Part shown: piece after piece, positions 43,597 to 53,117 of the stretch
How positions within the stretch are numbered: position 1 is the first letter of the stretch
Layout of the letters: every line of letters starts with the position of its first letter
Assembly (NCBI GenBank): GCA_035546635.1
Contig: DASZWJ010000017.1
Coordinates: 1-64,000 of the forward strand
Source: Gammaproteobacteria bacterium
GTDB taxonomy: Bacteria > Pseudomonadota > Gammaproteobacteria > JAURND01
Reading direction: 5' to 3'
Length of the DNA stretch: 64,000 bases
The notes under the pieces: model-generated
The model's input: the letters and a program-made list of their open reading frames with translations, nothing else
What the model was told of the DNA's origin: nothing
The model's database searches: none
Program-made: the position numbers and the translations under genes

Positions 43597-46369
43597 GATA
43601 GACCTCCAGCGTTTGTGACATCCTCTGTTCTGCTTGATACTGTATGACTTCAAGCTCAGTTAAGTTTAAGTCTTGCATTAACTGCCGGCGTTGGTGTTTT
43701 TCATATTGCTCGGTGGCTGCCATAACCAAATAGAGTGGTGGCGGTACATTGCGAAACAGCCCTTGCATTTTCGGGCTTAACAAAACCCCTTCGGTATATT
43801 TGCCCTTTTCTTTGCGCGCCGATAAAAACAGTGTGCGTTGTTCTGGTGTCAACACCTTAAAAAGTTCTATTTGATTGATTTCATCAGGAGGAACGGCCAA
43901 ACACATCCAGGTTTCAAACATCGGTAGCATTTTGCGCGCTTCTTCAGCAAAATCTTTGACGTTTTGTGTGGCTATCCAGATCCACCAACCTAACTTACGA
44001 CCCATCTTTGTTCCACGTGTTTCCAAAGCGGCCAGTAACGGCAATTTGCTGAAGATGTGGTTTTCATCCAAGACTGAAATTAATGGACGTTTGGTATATT
44101 GATTAGCTTCAGCCAAAGTCTGGATTTTGCTGAACACACCGCAAAAGGCGATGGAGCGTTGGGCTTCGTAGCCTTCTTGGGCAAATAACCCAAAATCCAC
44201 GACGGTGATATCGGCAGTTGGCCAGGGATTGCCAAGGGTATTAAAAAATTCACTGGACACCGGATCGCGGATAAAATAACGCAGGCTATCAGCCATCTCC
44301 CTACCGCGACGGATTTTATCGGCATCGCGATGCGGGTCTAATTGTTGAGTTAGTGCCTCAAAAGCTCCAACAATATCGCTGGCGATCATTTGTGTTTTAT
44401 TGGCTGCTTTGGCAGTTTCTGCTGCTAGAATAATAGCGTCCATAATCAACATGCGATCGCTTCTTCTAATGCGATCTTCTTCTTTTTTCTCACCACCGGT
44501 AATCATAACCAGGGCGGCTAACACCATGTCTCCTAAAATATCTCGGCTTTCCTCGTCAATTTCATGTGCTGGGTTTTCAGGAACACTTTTTGCTAATTCT
44601 TTGGCGATTCTTTCATCAGCTTTAGCTAGCCATTGCTCGCGTTGAGTTTTTTCCAGGGCAGCAATTTGATCGAGGACTTTTAATCCGTCGGCAAACGGAT
44701 TAAGGGATATAGGATTTTTGGGGTCAATTTTGACTTTATGGACTTGTAAACCTAAGCTTTGGCAATAATCTGCCAATAAATCAAAAGAACCTCCGGCATC
44801 AATGATAAAAAAGCGTGGATTGTAGAGCGCCAAATTATGCATGATGAGGAAATTTAAGGTATTGGATTTACCGGTACCCGTTTCACCTAATAGTAAAAAA
44901 TGGGCATTTTTAGTGCGATCAGCAATAATATCGTAAAACCACGGTTCACCACCGCGGTTGAACATCAACATCCCCGGGTTTTCCGTCCCACAGCTTCTAC
45001 CATAGACTGGCAATAACTTAGCTATATCACTTAGCAAGAGATAACGTGAACGATAAGTATTTTTCTTATCGAAATGAAAGTCATAGCTCATCGGTAGATA
45101 ACGCAAATAAGCATCCACCGGATGTAGCTCATCATCGGTAATGACTTTAAAACCATTGCTGTTGAGCAACACTTCTGTGTGCGCCTCACGTTCCTGCAGT
45201 TGGTCGTAATTATCACCTTGTATGTAAACGGCCATCACAGTTGGCAACAGGTAATCACCATTAGCAATCGCCTGTTGGGCTTCTTCGATTTCACCTTTGA
45301 CTTTCATCGCCAAGGCATGTCTGCCCACGGCGCTGTCATGAATCAATTTCAGATGTAGTTCTACTTCGCTTTGTGCTTGGAATACGATGCTGAGGGAAAA
45401 TATACTACCTTCTGGCAAGTGGTCGATGAGATTGAAGACTTTGTCATCGGTGCCTCTTTTACGTTCTGCGGTGATATGCCCAATGACGGGTTCGCTGCTT
45501 AAATTTTGTATGGTGATGACTTTGTGCGGGCGACCGTCGAACAACCAACCTTCGTTATGCGATTCTGGGGCAGAAAAAAATAATTGTTCTGATAAATCCC
45601 AGCCAAAAGGCTTCTCTTGATCTTGGGGGAAGGTGATCTGTGACAATAAGGCATTCACGTCACCTGCGGTTTGTTTGGGTTGCGGATTAAACCATGGCAT
45701 TAACCAGTGGTAAAAAGCTTCTCCCGTCAAGCGTTTTACGCCTAAACCACAGGCACGCCATTGTTCTGCAAGTTTGCGGGAGATATGTTGAATGGCTTCT
45801 AAGTGAGTGCGGCGTTGATTTTTATCACTAGATGTATTATTGCGGCGATACAGCACTGCATACACTTTAAGACGACCGCCACGGAAGATCTGTTGCGTCA
45901 CCTGTTGGTCGAAAAATACCCCACCAGGGCGAGTGATGTATTCGATGTGTTTCTGCAGGGTTTGTAAATGCGCTTTGACTAAAGGTTCATTGTGTCGCTC
46001 AGCCGGAATAGCTTGTTTTATTTTCTCTATAACGAGAGATAAATTTTGTTCGCGCTGTACAAAGAGCTGTAATATCCATGGATTAGCTTTTTCGCAAGGA
46101 ATCGCATTTTGCAGCGCATCTTGTAAGGATTTAGCAATAGCTTCCAGCATCGCTTGAGGGCGTGCTTCACAAGCCAACGGTGTAATACGAAAACCTACGG
46201 CCAAGCTTTGATTATCTTCCAATAAAAATACTTTATGTCTTTCATTATAATCACGCCATGGCAGGTAGCTGGCTATAGATGGCCGCTTTTGATAGCCACG
46301 TGCAATATCACTGTTTTTAACAACAGGCGGCGATGTAGCTATAGATTTTTTGCCTAAAAATCCTAACAT
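43586..46369 (-). CDS. VirB4/TraC-type conjugative ATPase (PFL_4706, TIGR03744)
   Basis: 927 residues, the usual length for the family. Walker A GETGTGKS at 495-502, Walker B in ISVLDENHIF, and VEVEL-type N-terminal TraC region (ATPase N-domain). Energises pilus assembly and DNA transport at the inner membrane. The largest gene of the operon. Four bases separate it from the lipoprotein gene upstream. Confidence 0.93.
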   Translation of the reverse strand: MLGFLGKKSIATSPPVVKNSDIARGYQKRPSIASYLPWRDYNERHKVFLLEDNQSLAVGFRITPLACEARPQAMLEAIAKSLQDALQNAIPCEKANPWILQLFVQREQNLSLVIEKIKQAIPAERHNEPLVKAHLQTLQKHIEYITRPGGVFFDQQVTQQIFRGGRLKVYAVLYRRNNTSSDKNQRRTHLEAIQHISRKLAEQWRACGLGVKRLTGEAFYHWLMPWFNPQPKQTAGDVNALLSQITFPQDQEKPFGWDLSEQLFFSAPESHNEGWLFDGRPHKVITIQNLSSEPVIGHITAERKRGTDDKVFNLIDHLPEGSIFSLSIVFQAQSEVELHLKLIHDSAVGRHALAMKVKGEIEEAQQAIANGDYLLPTVMAVYIQGDNYDQLQEREAHTEVLLNSNGFKVITDDELHPVDAYLRYLPMSYDFHFDKKNTYRSRYLLLSDIAKLLPVYGRSCGTENPGMLMFNRGGEPWFYDIIADRTKNAHFLLLGETGTGKSNTLNFLIMHNLALYNPRFFIIDAGGSFDLLADYCQSLGLQVHKVKIDPKNPISLNPFADGLKVLDQIAALEKTQREQWLAKADERIAKELAKSVPENPAHEIDEESRDILGDMVLAALVMITGGEKKEEDRIRRSDRMLIMDAIILAAETAKAANKTQMIASDIVGAFEALTQQLDPHRDADKIRRGREMADSLRYFIRDPVSSEFFNTLGNPWPTADITVVDFGLFAQEGYEAQRSIAFCGVFSKIQTLAEANQYTKRPLISVLDENHIFSKLPLLAALETRGTKMGRKLGWWIWIATQNVKDFAEEARKMLPMFETWMCLAVPPDEINQIELFKVLTPEQRTLFLSARKEKGKYTEGVLLSPKMQGLFRNVPPPLYLVMAATEQYEKHQRRQLMQDLNLTELEVIQYQAEQRMSQTLEVYHDV

Positions 46370-46371
46370 AA

Positions 46372-46815
46372 TTATTCTCTGGTTGTTTCTTGTGGTAACT
46401 GATAGTGATCGCGGGAGTAAGCATTAAACACCGTGGTATAGCCTGGAATCGGGATCTCAGATTCACCCGCTAAGTGCGGATAAACGTACATTTTTAATTC
46501 TGGGTTTGGCAGTTTATGAAAAGTATTATTGCTTACTCCGAGATGGGTTTTTAATCCAGCACTTCGGGTTTGTGCTTTAGCCGTACTACGAATGTCCGGT
46601 AACGCATCTTCGCCGCTACTATTTGAGCTATTCATCTTGGTTGGCGAGGGTGTTACGGGTGAGGTCGCGTTTTTCGGCTGTGCCACACCCATGCTGTCAT
46701 ACACCTGTGCCATGGTTGGACCCGTTTGTGGCACGACATTGCCGCGCATATTGCTACACCCAACCAAACTACTAATCGAGGTGGCGAGAAATACTAGAAT
46801 CATTAGAATGCGCAT
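46372..46815 (-). CDS. Conjugative transfer lipoprotein (TIGR03751)
   Basis: 147 residues from the ATG at 46815; a TTG at 46821 is closer to the SD and could be used instead. A lipobox LVGC follows a hydrophobic stretch, so the protein is a lipoprotein. TMAQVYDSMGV is the family hallmark. It is an outer-membrane anchor of the T4SS, in the VirB7-like position. It overlaps the VirB10-like gene by 44 bp. Confidence 0.82.
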   Translation of the reverse strand: MRILMILVFLATSISSLVGCSNMRGNVVPQTGPTMAQVYDSMGVAQPKNATSPVTPSPTKMNSSNSSGEDALPDIRSTAKAQTRSAGLKTHLGVSNNTFHKLPNPELKMYVYPHLAGESEIPIPGYTTVFNAYSRDHYQLPQETTRE

Positions 46816-48055
46816 AAACAATTTTTCTCCCTACAGGGTCATAATCAATTTGGATTTCTTTGGCGAAATTCACCACAATCATTTGGGGTAGACCATCTTC
46901 TTTTACCGTTGGTACAAATACCGCATCAAAGGAGTTTTCTTCGCGATCATGCCACCATTGCATCACTTGACCGGCGGCATTGCTCATCGCTTGACCTGCA
47001 ACAAAAGCACTTTGAGAGCCAGTGACTGAGGAGCTATTGCCACCAATGGTATTGGTATTGGATGTGGTTTGAGATTGCGCATACGCATTAGCTGCGCCTT
47101 GCGCCGCTCCTAAAGCCACATTAACCCCCAAATAGGTAGGTGCATTGGTGATTAATTTGCCGCGGATAGCTGGGTTGCCGCGTTCATCAGATAAATAACC
47201 CAACGCATTTTCTTTAGTGAAATGACCAATGTCATTATCATTGGAGGTCGTGGTTGAGATAGTGCCATCGGCAAATACAAAAGTAAGAGAAGTAACCCAG
47301 CCTCGCGTACTCACTAAATTTAAGTCTCCTTCGGTATAACCACTGACTATCATTTGTCTTAAATTAGGCACGCGCAAACCGTTAGCAGCTAACGTGTTAT
47401 CGGAAAACACAATCTTAAAAGGATACGGATCAGTGACTACACCCTTCACTGGGATCCGGCCCACCAATGGCGTCATTAAACGATCTTCAACGGCAGTGGC
47501 ATTGGGGGGTATGGTATAAAACGGTATCGGTGGTGGTTTTTTGTTACTATTAGCTTCGCTATTGCTTTTTTCTTTTTCTCGTTCACGCCGTGCCCGTTCT
47601 TTGGGATCAGTCAAAGTATCAGCTAATTCCGGTATCGTGGTGATCGGTTGTGGTAGATTCTCGGAAGCTACAGGATATTGACTATTTTTTACCGTACCGA
47701 GTTTTTGCATCTGATCTTTAAGTTCAGCCACCTGCTGTGATAAATCGCCAGCTGTTTTATCTTTTTTGTTTTGCAGTTTCGCCAATAATTGCTGATTCTG
47801 TTGTTGTAGTGTTTCATTGTTTTTGACTACAGAGTTGACTTGTTGTTGTGTTGCGGATAGCTGTGCCGTTAACGTGTCTAACGATTCAGCGGCACTATCC
47901 TGTGAAGCGGTAGTGTTTTTGCCATTTTTATGGATGGCAGGCAGCAAAGGTTTTTTGTCGTGATGCGTGATAGAGAAAATAACGACTATCAACAACAAAA
48001 TGAGGGTGGGTATCGCGATAAATTTTAATAAGCCATTGGTTTTATGCGCTGCCAT
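46772..48055 (-). CDS. VirB10/TraB-like protein (PFL_4705, TIGR03752)
   Basis: 427 residues from the ATG at 48055. One N-terminal membrane span (IAIPTLILLLIVVIFSI), a coiled coil (TQQQVNSVVKNNETLQQQNQ), a Pro-rich linker, and the C-terminal TraB/VirB10 beta domain (IPVKGVVTDPYPFKIVF, GLRVPNLRQMIVSGYTEGDL). It spans the periplasm to join the inner and outer membrane complexes. Overlaps genes on both sides. Confidence 0.87.
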   Translation of the reverse strand: MAAHKTNGLLKFIAIPTLILLLIVVIFSITHHDKKPLLPAIHKNGKNTTASQDSAAESLDTLTAQLSATQQQVNSVVKNNETLQQQNQQLLAKLQNKKDKTAGDLSQQVAELKDQMQKLGTVKNSQYPVASENLPQPITTIPELADTLTDPKERARREREKEKSNSEANSNKKPPPIPFYTIPPNATAVEDRLMTPLVGRIPVKGVVTDPYPFKIVFSDNTLAANGLRVPNLRQMIVSGYTEGDLNLVSTRGWVTSLTFVFADGTISTTTSNDNDIGHFTKENALGYLSDERGNPAIRGKLITNAPTYLGVNVALGAAQGAANAYAQSQTTSNTNTIGGNSSSVTGSQSAFVAGQAMSNAAGQVMQWWHDREENSFDAVFVPTVKEDGLPQMIVVNFAKEIQIDYDPVGRKIVYAHSNDSSISRHLD

Positions 48056-48938
48056 GACAGACTCCCAACACATCGCTAAATGGCTTGGTAGAAATTAACA
48101 ACAAGGTGGTGCTGTCATCGGGTTTTTGACCTGCAGGTTTCAAATGCGTGCGCGGATAGAGCGTGGCTGCTTGCCAATCGCCACAGAGGTCGCGAGCTGT
48201 TAAGGTGGTGTCATGCGGATATTTATTGCGCAGCTCGATTGCTGTTACATATAACCCATTTAGCAGCCAAGAAGCTTCCGGGTGTGCTAACACTTTATCG
48301 CCGTAGACTAAATCCGTTACCCAAGAAGTGGTATGCATCGGCGTCCGGGTAAATTCCAGATCCTGGTTGATTAAGCGTTGTGGGGCATACAACTGTTGCC
48401 AAGCAAAACGCAGAGCATTGACATAATCATCAGCTGAGACTGTTTGATTACTGTTGATTGTTGCATTGTTTAATGGGTTATTATTTTGAGGTTTCGCAAC
48501 TGCTATGGAGGTTGATTTTGTATTTTTAGGCAATGAAATCGTACGGGTATTGGGAGAGGCTTGGTTGTCCGTTGCGACATCCAATAAAATAATTTGCTGT
48601 GAATTTTTAAGCGTTACAAACAAGCGCGTCTTAGCAAAAGCTTGATGAGCAGTTAAATATAGGTTTTGGTCATTATTGATGATACGCAGTTGATCGGTGG
48701 TTAAACTGCCGTTTAAATCTACCTGAACCGGCTCAGGAAAGATTAAGCGCTTTTCTTTTTCCACCGGTATGGCAACAAAAATCGGATCACCTTTCCAAAT
48801 CAGCGGCGCATTGTCATCATCCGTGGGTAAATATTGTTGCAGCTTTTGTATTTGGCTATCAGACAAAGGTAGAGAGGTCATAGAAAGCGCGGATAGTACG
48901 ACACTCATTGCTAACAGACTTATCAATAACCGTTTCAT
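48042..48938 (-). CDS. VirB9/TraK-like protein (PFL_4704, TIGR03749)
   Basis: 298 residues. Signal peptide (LLAMSVVLSALSMTSLPLS) followed by the family pattern: WKGDPIFVAIPVEKEKRLIFPEPVQV, then LYVTAIELRNKYP near residue 225. Outer-membrane-complex periplasmic protein. Starts 10 bp after the TraE-like gene. Confidence 0.83.
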   Translation of the reverse strand: MKRLLISLLAMSVVLSALSMTSLPLSDSQIQKLQQYLPTDDDNAPLIWKGDPIFVAIPVEKEKRLIFPEPVQVDLNGSLTTDQLRIINNDQNLYLTAHQAFAKTRLFVTLKNSQQIILLDVATDNQASPNTRTISLPKNTKSTSIAVAKPQNNNPLNNATINSNQTVSADDYVNALRFAWQQLYAPQRLINQDLEFTRTPMHTTSWVTDLVYGDKVLAHPEASWLLNGLYVTAIELRNKYPHDTTLTARDLCGDWQAATLYPRTHLKPAGQKPDDSTTLLLISTKPFSDVLGVCHGSA

Positions 48939-48948
48939 CTGTTCTCTC

Positions 48949-49575
48949 CTATATGTAAGTCTTTAAGCGTTGTGGGGCAGCGACGAATCCGCTAATAGCT
49001 AAGCCATAAGGATTGATGCTATTGGAAACATCGTGCCGGATGACTTTTAACGGATATAAAATTTCGACATCCTTAACTAACTGATTATTTTTGTATTCCA
49101 TCAATCGCACTTTGAGATCAACCTCCCAGCTATCACCACTTAATTTTTTGACGGAAGCCACATCAAAAGCACTGCCTGATTTACCTTGCAAGAAGCGTTG
49201 CCGCTGAATTTGTCCGCTGGTTAATAAATCCTTACTCTCTTCCAAAAGCTCGGCTTGAAATTCAGGCGTTAAATAAGCTGCAAAAGTATGCAAATTTTTC
49301 TGATAATTTTTACTGCCATCTTCCGGCCAGTAATTCAGCTCTTGCCAGATTTCATAAGTAAAACTGTAAATTAACGGTGCTGGGATCTCGCTGACCTTGA
49401 TAGTGGCACCGTTAGAAATATCCGGTGGAATATAAACTCGTAACCGAGAAGGGGCTGTCATCCAACCCACACTAATTAATGCACATAGCAGAACCAAAAC
49501 AATAATGAAGCGACTTTGCACATGAATCACTGCTCTATCACGATCTTCTTTTTTCCAGGCATTAAATAGCTTCAC
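48949..49575 (-). CDS. TraE/VirB8-like protein (PFL_4703, TIGR03746)
   Basis: 208 residues. One N-terminal span (FIIVLVLLCALISVGWMTAP), then a periplasmic domain (FTYEIWQELNYWPEDGSKNY, AAYLTPEFQAELLEESKD). Matches TraE-like proteins of GI-type ICEs. Overlaps the TIGR03750 gene by 4 bp. Confidence 0.83.
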   Translation of the reverse strand: MKLFNAWKKEDRDRAVIHVQSRFIIVLVLLCALISVGWMTAPSRLRVYIPPDISNGATIKVSEIPAPLIYSFTYEIWQELNYWPEDGSKNYQKNLHTFAAYLTPEFQAELLEESKDLLTSGQIQRQRFLQGKSGSAFDVASVKKLSGDSWEVDLKVRLMEYKNNQLVKDVEILYPLKVIRHDVSNSINPYGLAISGFVAAPQRLKTYI

Positions 49576-49934
49576 AGTTCTCTCCTAACGGACCAGCGAC
49601 CAATCCGAGTGACAAGCCGAGTTTTCCAGAAGAAATTTAACATTGAGGTACCCAGCTTTTTAAAAAATAACTGCTGATAGTAACCATATGGCTTGCCATA
49701 TTTAAGCCGTTGTAGTCGGCCTAATAAGAAGCGTGTCGCATGGACTAATGACAGCAAAGTTAATGCCCAACCGATAGAGGCATAGCCAATAAAGATCCAG
49801 GTCAACAAGGAAAATATCAATCCTCCCAACACCAGATATGCGCCGCTCACTATCAATAGCTCAAATAAAGTGCAATCCTTATAAATGGGCATTTTATGAT
49901 TGATATGGTTGAGCAGCATCGTGTTAAATCTCAT
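49572..49934 (-). CDS. ICE membrane protein, TIGR03750 (DUF3487)
   Basis: 120 residues. Two spans (LIVSGAYLVLGGLIFSLLTW and IGWALTLLSLVHATRFLL), then LQRLKYGKPYGYYQQLFFKK, typical of the TIGR03750 group, with TraL/VirB3 as the nearest functional analogue. Its stop and start overlap those of the neighbours (ATGA-type). Confidence 0.82.
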   Translation of the reverse strand: MRFNTMLLNHINHKMPIYKDCTLFELLIVSGAYLVLGGLIFSLLTWIFIGYASIGWALTLLSLVHATRFLLGRLQRLKYGKPYGYYQQLFFKKLGTSMLNFFWKTRLVTRIGRWSVRREL

Positions 49935-50293
49935 TAATTGTTAGTAATGATCTGATAACCGGCATACAGTAATCCTGCCCCTATTGCAGCAGCTGCTAGC
50001 CCCACCGCAGCGTGCTTAAAGAAATGACCTAAATCCTGTCTCTCCTGTGCCGTGTGATAAGCTTTAAAAGTACCAAATGCCGCACCGGCTACGATCATTG
50101 CTCCCAGCGCTATTAAGGCGTAACTCAAAGTTTTATAGGTAAGAGCGCCCCCAACATCAATCCAGTCGCTGGTATCATTTGCGATGTCGCCATCTGGCGG
50201 TTTGGGTAGCTCTGCTAAACAGGGCAAGGTAGTCAAAAAAACTCCTGCCATTAAGAAACTATTTTTTATTTTTGATAAACTGCGTTTAAACAT
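49934..50293 (-). CDS. Pilin-like protein, PFL_4702 (TIGR03745, DUF2976)
   Basis: 119 residues. Signal peptide (FLMAGVFLTTLPCLA), then LPKPPDGDIANDTSDW, the DUF2976 hallmark, and two spans (TLSYALIALGAMIVAGAAF and HAAVGLAAAAIGAGLLYAGY). The likely conjugative pilin subunit. Confidence 0.85.
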   Translation of the reverse strand: MFKRSLSKIKNSFLMAGVFLTTLPCLAELPKPPDGDIANDTSDWIDVGGALTYKTLSYALIALGAMIVAGAAFGTFKAYHTAQERQDLGHFFKHAAVGLAAAAIGAGLLYAGYQIITNN

Positions 50294-50310
50294 AAATTGC
50301 TCCTAAAAAT

Positions 50311-50553
50311 CTAAGGGATAAATACTAATGCCACAGCAATGGCGACAATAAATAAAATCCGTAACAATTGGCGGTGTGCGTCATACATATCGACATCGTG
50401 ATGTCGAAAATGATGGATTTTGCTGTATACACAGGCCGCCGCCCAAAAAAATACTAGCGTTAATAAAATACTACGTACCGTTAAGCTGAGATCACTGACT
50501 GAAACACCGGCAGCAACTTGAAAGGCTTCTATGGCGCTCGATGCAGTGGTCAT
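50311..50553 (-). CDS. ICE membrane protein, PFL_4701 (TIGR03758, DUF3262)
   Basis: 80 residues, two spans (LSLTVRSILLTLVFFWAAAC and LLRILFIVAIAVALVFIP) with a short basic loop between them. Length and the AFQVAAGVSVSDLSL start fit the family. Probably an inner-membrane part of the pilus apparatus. Confidence 0.85.
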   Translation of the reverse strand: MTTASSAIEAFQVAAGVSVSDLSLTVRSILLTLVFFWAAACVYSKIHHFRHHDVDMYDAHRQLLRILFIVAIAVALVFIP

Positions 50554-50930
50554 GAATGGCTTTCCGGTGATACGTTGTTTTTATCTAAATAATCTCCGCG
50601 AATCGCATCTAACGCCCTTGGCTCGACCGGTGTTTGATCCAGCTTTTGACGTATGCCAGCTTTAATCGTTTTAATATCTTCTAGTAACCCGTTGTGTAAC
50701 TGACCTTTGCTATCGCGCCAAGCTGTATAGTGGAATTGCATACGTACATTTTGGGGCTGCTCACGTTCTGCGGCTAAAACCAGTGGTGTCATGGCATCTA
50801 GTTGATTGACCAATTGCACCAAATAACTACGTTCTTGATCTTCTGGTTGGGGTGAAGCAAAAACCTGAGTCATCACACCACACAGCATCAGTACTAGCAT
50901 TTGCTTGATTCTTTTCACCTTCCACCTCAT
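50550..50930 (-). CDS. RAQPRD family ICE protein (TIGR01690)
   Basis: 126 residues. Signal peptide (MLVLMLCGVMTQVFASPQ), then ERSYLVQLVNQLDAMTPLV and MQFHYTAWRDSKGQLHNG, ending with PRALDAIRGDYL, the pattern of RAQPRD proteins, whose role is unknown. Periplasmic. Overlaps the DUF4400 gene and the PFL_4701 gene by 4 bp each. Confidence 0.82.
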   Translation of the reverse strand: MRWKVKRIKQMLVLMLCGVMTQVFASPQPEDQERSYLVQLVNQLDAMTPLVLAAEREQPQNVRMQFHYTAWRDSKGQLHNGLLEDIKTIKAGIRQKLDQTPVEPRALDAIRGDYLDKNNVSPESHS

Positions 50931-51643
50931 ACGTATTTCTTAAAAGATTTAGCACCTAGCTGTGTTATCAAGCCTAGAATTAATGCCGATGGCACCAGGA
51001 ACCATTGTGGGGCAATCGGCCAAGGCCACAGCAAATACATCAATAGCGGCATAAAAAACCAAAAATGACTACCTCTTTTAATTTCGTGAAATAACAAAGT
51101 ACTCTCACGTGCACCTTGAAATTTACGGATATCACGCTGTACCAGACCATCGACCATCCCTAATCCCAAGCACAAAATAAAAAGCGGTAATGCCAATATA
51201 AATAAAAAAACCCTGGTCAAAATGATGCTGGTTACACCCCAGAGCAAAGGAACTATCTCGCTATGGATGGTTTGCCATGCCGGTTTCAGAGATTTTTTTA
51301 ATGGCTGTAATTTCTGCATTTCCTGCTGCAAATAGCTGATTTTCTGCTTTAATTTTGTTTTTTTAGTGATCCAATGCCGCAATTGCTGCAAACGCATATA
51401 ATCATTTTCACCCCTCAACAGCGTATGTTGCTTCAAAAAATAAATATTGCTATCTACAATGGCATGTATTGCGGGATAACCGGTTTCATTTTTATGAACT
51501 ACGCGGTTAATACCAAAACCAATCAGCAACACTAACCAGGCAAATACACTCATTAAAATCAGATGCACCACTAGGGATAACAACAGACTCAGTAAGCCAC
51601 GACGTTTGCGCTGGGTTTTTTCTGGGGCTTTACTAGCCGCCAT
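50927..51643 (-). CDS. ICE membrane protein, PFL_4697 (TIGR03747, DUF4400)
   Basis: 238 residues with four or five spans (LLSLLLSLVVHLILMSVFAW, TRVFLFILALPLFILCLGLG, HFWFFMPLLMYLLWPW). GLVQRDIRKFQGARESTLLFH is the DUF4400 hallmark. In many ICEs it lies next to traD and aids coupling; here traD is 12 kb away. Confidence 0.85.
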   Translation of the reverse strand: MAASKAPEKTQRKRRGLLSLLLSLVVHLILMSVFAWLVLLIGFGINRVVHKNETGYPAIHAIVDSNIYFLKQHTLLRGENDYMRLQQLRHWITKKTKLKQKISYLQQEMQKLQPLKKSLKPAWQTIHSEIVPLLWGVTSIILTRVFLFILALPLFILCLGLGMVDGLVQRDIRKFQGARESTLLFHEIKRGSHFWFFMPLLMYLLWPWPIAPQWFLVPSALILGLITQLGAKSFKKYV

Positions 51644-52431
51644 TACAGATCCCAGACCGAAACTACTTGTGACTGTCCGTCTCTTACCAGCAACAAATAG
51701 GGTGGCTTTAAATCAACAGTGTTATTTTTTAAACGTCCATCATCCTGATTGAGTGTGATGCGTCCGCTTCCCACTAAATTAGCCGGTATATTATTGAGTG
51801 CTGCCCAATGGCGAATGGCGTTATCGTCAAGGTTGCCTCTGCAATAAATATCCAGACTGACCTTGTTGTTAGCTCGCAGTAATCCCAACACTTTGGGTAG
51901 TATCGCTAAATCTAATCCTTGCTGAATATTTTCAAACAAGGCCAATCGATCACCAGGTTGTAAAATTGCATTCTTACTTTTACTGTTAGCACTCACTGGA
52001 TTAAATGCCGATTTATCAAAATCTTTAATGATCGGTTCATCAGGATATAAGCGACGCATGGCAATAAACACTGCATTATTGAAAGCCAACTCTCGCTCTA
52101 CTTTGTCATGTTCTTGGCGAGCCACAATTTCAGCAAAGTGACGTTGCGCTTCTGGACTATCAGCGCGCATACCTAAAACGGCGGGTGGTGTCATATGTGC
52201 ATACCAGAGACCATCAGTGCCTTGCATCCATCGTTTATATTGGTTCCACTCCGACTCGCTTAATCCCCAATCTTGTGCAGTGCCTATCGTGGTATTTTGG
52301 TTTTCTGAACTCTCGACCCGGGTTGATTGCTCTTGGGTATTTTCTACATTCTCTGCTTGAATGGAGCTCCAACTTAGTAAAAAAATAAGCATTCCTGCGC
52401 AGAGACAAAATAGCCTTTCATAGGTTTTCAT
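51643..52431 (-). CDS. ICE protein, PFL_4693 (TIGR03759) family
   Basis: 262 residues. Signal peptide (LCAGMLIFLLSWSSIQA), then TAQDWGLSESEWNQYKRWMQ and YAHMTPPAVLGMRADSPEAQ, the family signature. Periplasmic. Its function is unknown, but it occurs at the start of the transfer block in GI-type ICEs. Confidence 0.85.
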   Translation of the reverse strand: MKTYERLFCLCAGMLIFLLSWSSIQAENVENTQEQSTRVESSENQNTTIGTAQDWGLSESEWNQYKRWMQGTDGLWYAHMTPPAVLGMRADSPEAQRHFAEIVARQEHDKVERELAFNNAVFIAMRRLYPDEPIIKDFDKSAFNPVSANSKSKNAILQPGDRLALFENIQQGLDLAILPKVLGLLRANNKVSLDIYCRGNLDDNAIRHWAALNNIPANLVGSGRITLNQDDGRLKNNTVDLKPPYLLLVRDGQSQVVSVWDL

Positions 52432-53111
52432 GCGGTTTGCTCTGAAAGTGTTATTTTCACGTATTGACCCTGAGCATTGGTTAATTCAACGGTTTGGGTG
52501 TCGTAATCGGCACTCATAATTTTCCACGTAGCTAATGAGTCACCAATCCCCAAGGGAATGATGTGATGGTTATAATCAACGGAGATAAACGGTTGCTCTG
52601 AAATCACATCTAATGACAACACATGAAAGGGTAGTTTTTTAGCATCGATATATTTTTTATTGGTAAATTGGGCGGCGAAGGTCTGAGAGAGATCACCCAA
52701 ATCGCTCTGCATGTCAGATAATTGCACGGATAGTTTTTGTACTTCAGTGCTTTTTGCTGTGTTGGCGATTTCTTTTTCCAGGTCAGTTAACTCTGTGTCT
52801 AAACGCACCAGAGTAGTCTTCAATTCTCCAGGTTTCGATGAAAGTGAGGAAAGCTGTTGTACTTGACTATGTAAGTCATTTAGTTCACTTAATATCTGCA
52901 GATTGCGCTTTGTAGTAATGCCAGCTGCTTGTCCAGCGTTATGATATTGGTGCATCACAGATACTAAGGTAAAAAAAGAAAGCAAAACGCTCACCAACAG
53001 CAAACAAGTCAGGCCAAAATTTTTAATTGCATCATAGTCAGACCCGCATTTATCTTTTAGCAGCTGGCTAAGTGATTTCAATTTACCCGAATCTTTAGCT
53101 TCAATATTCAT
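52428..53111 (-). CDS. Membrane protein with periplasmic coiled coil
   Basis: 227 residues. One span (FGLTCLLLVSVLLSFFTLVS) near 30-50, then a coiled coil over 75-150 (LVRLDTELTDLEKEIANTAK) and a small C-terminal beta domain (PFHVLSLDVISEQPFISVDY). Overlaps PFL_4693 by 4 bp. No family assigned; a scaffold between PilL-like and PFL_4693 proteins is likely. Confidence 0.65.
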   Translation of the reverse strand: MNIEAKDSGKLKSLSQLLKDKCGSDYDAIKNFGLTCLLLVSVLLSFFTLVSVMHQYHNAGQAAGITTKRNLQILSELNDLHSQVQQLSSLSSKPGELKTTLVRLDTELTDLEKEIANTAKSTEVQKLSVQLSDMQSDLGDLSQTFAAQFTNKKYIDAKKLPFHVLSLDVISEQPFISVDYNHHIIPLGIGDSLATWKIMSADYDTQTVELTNAQGQYVKITLSEQTA

Positions 53112-53117
53112 ATGCGC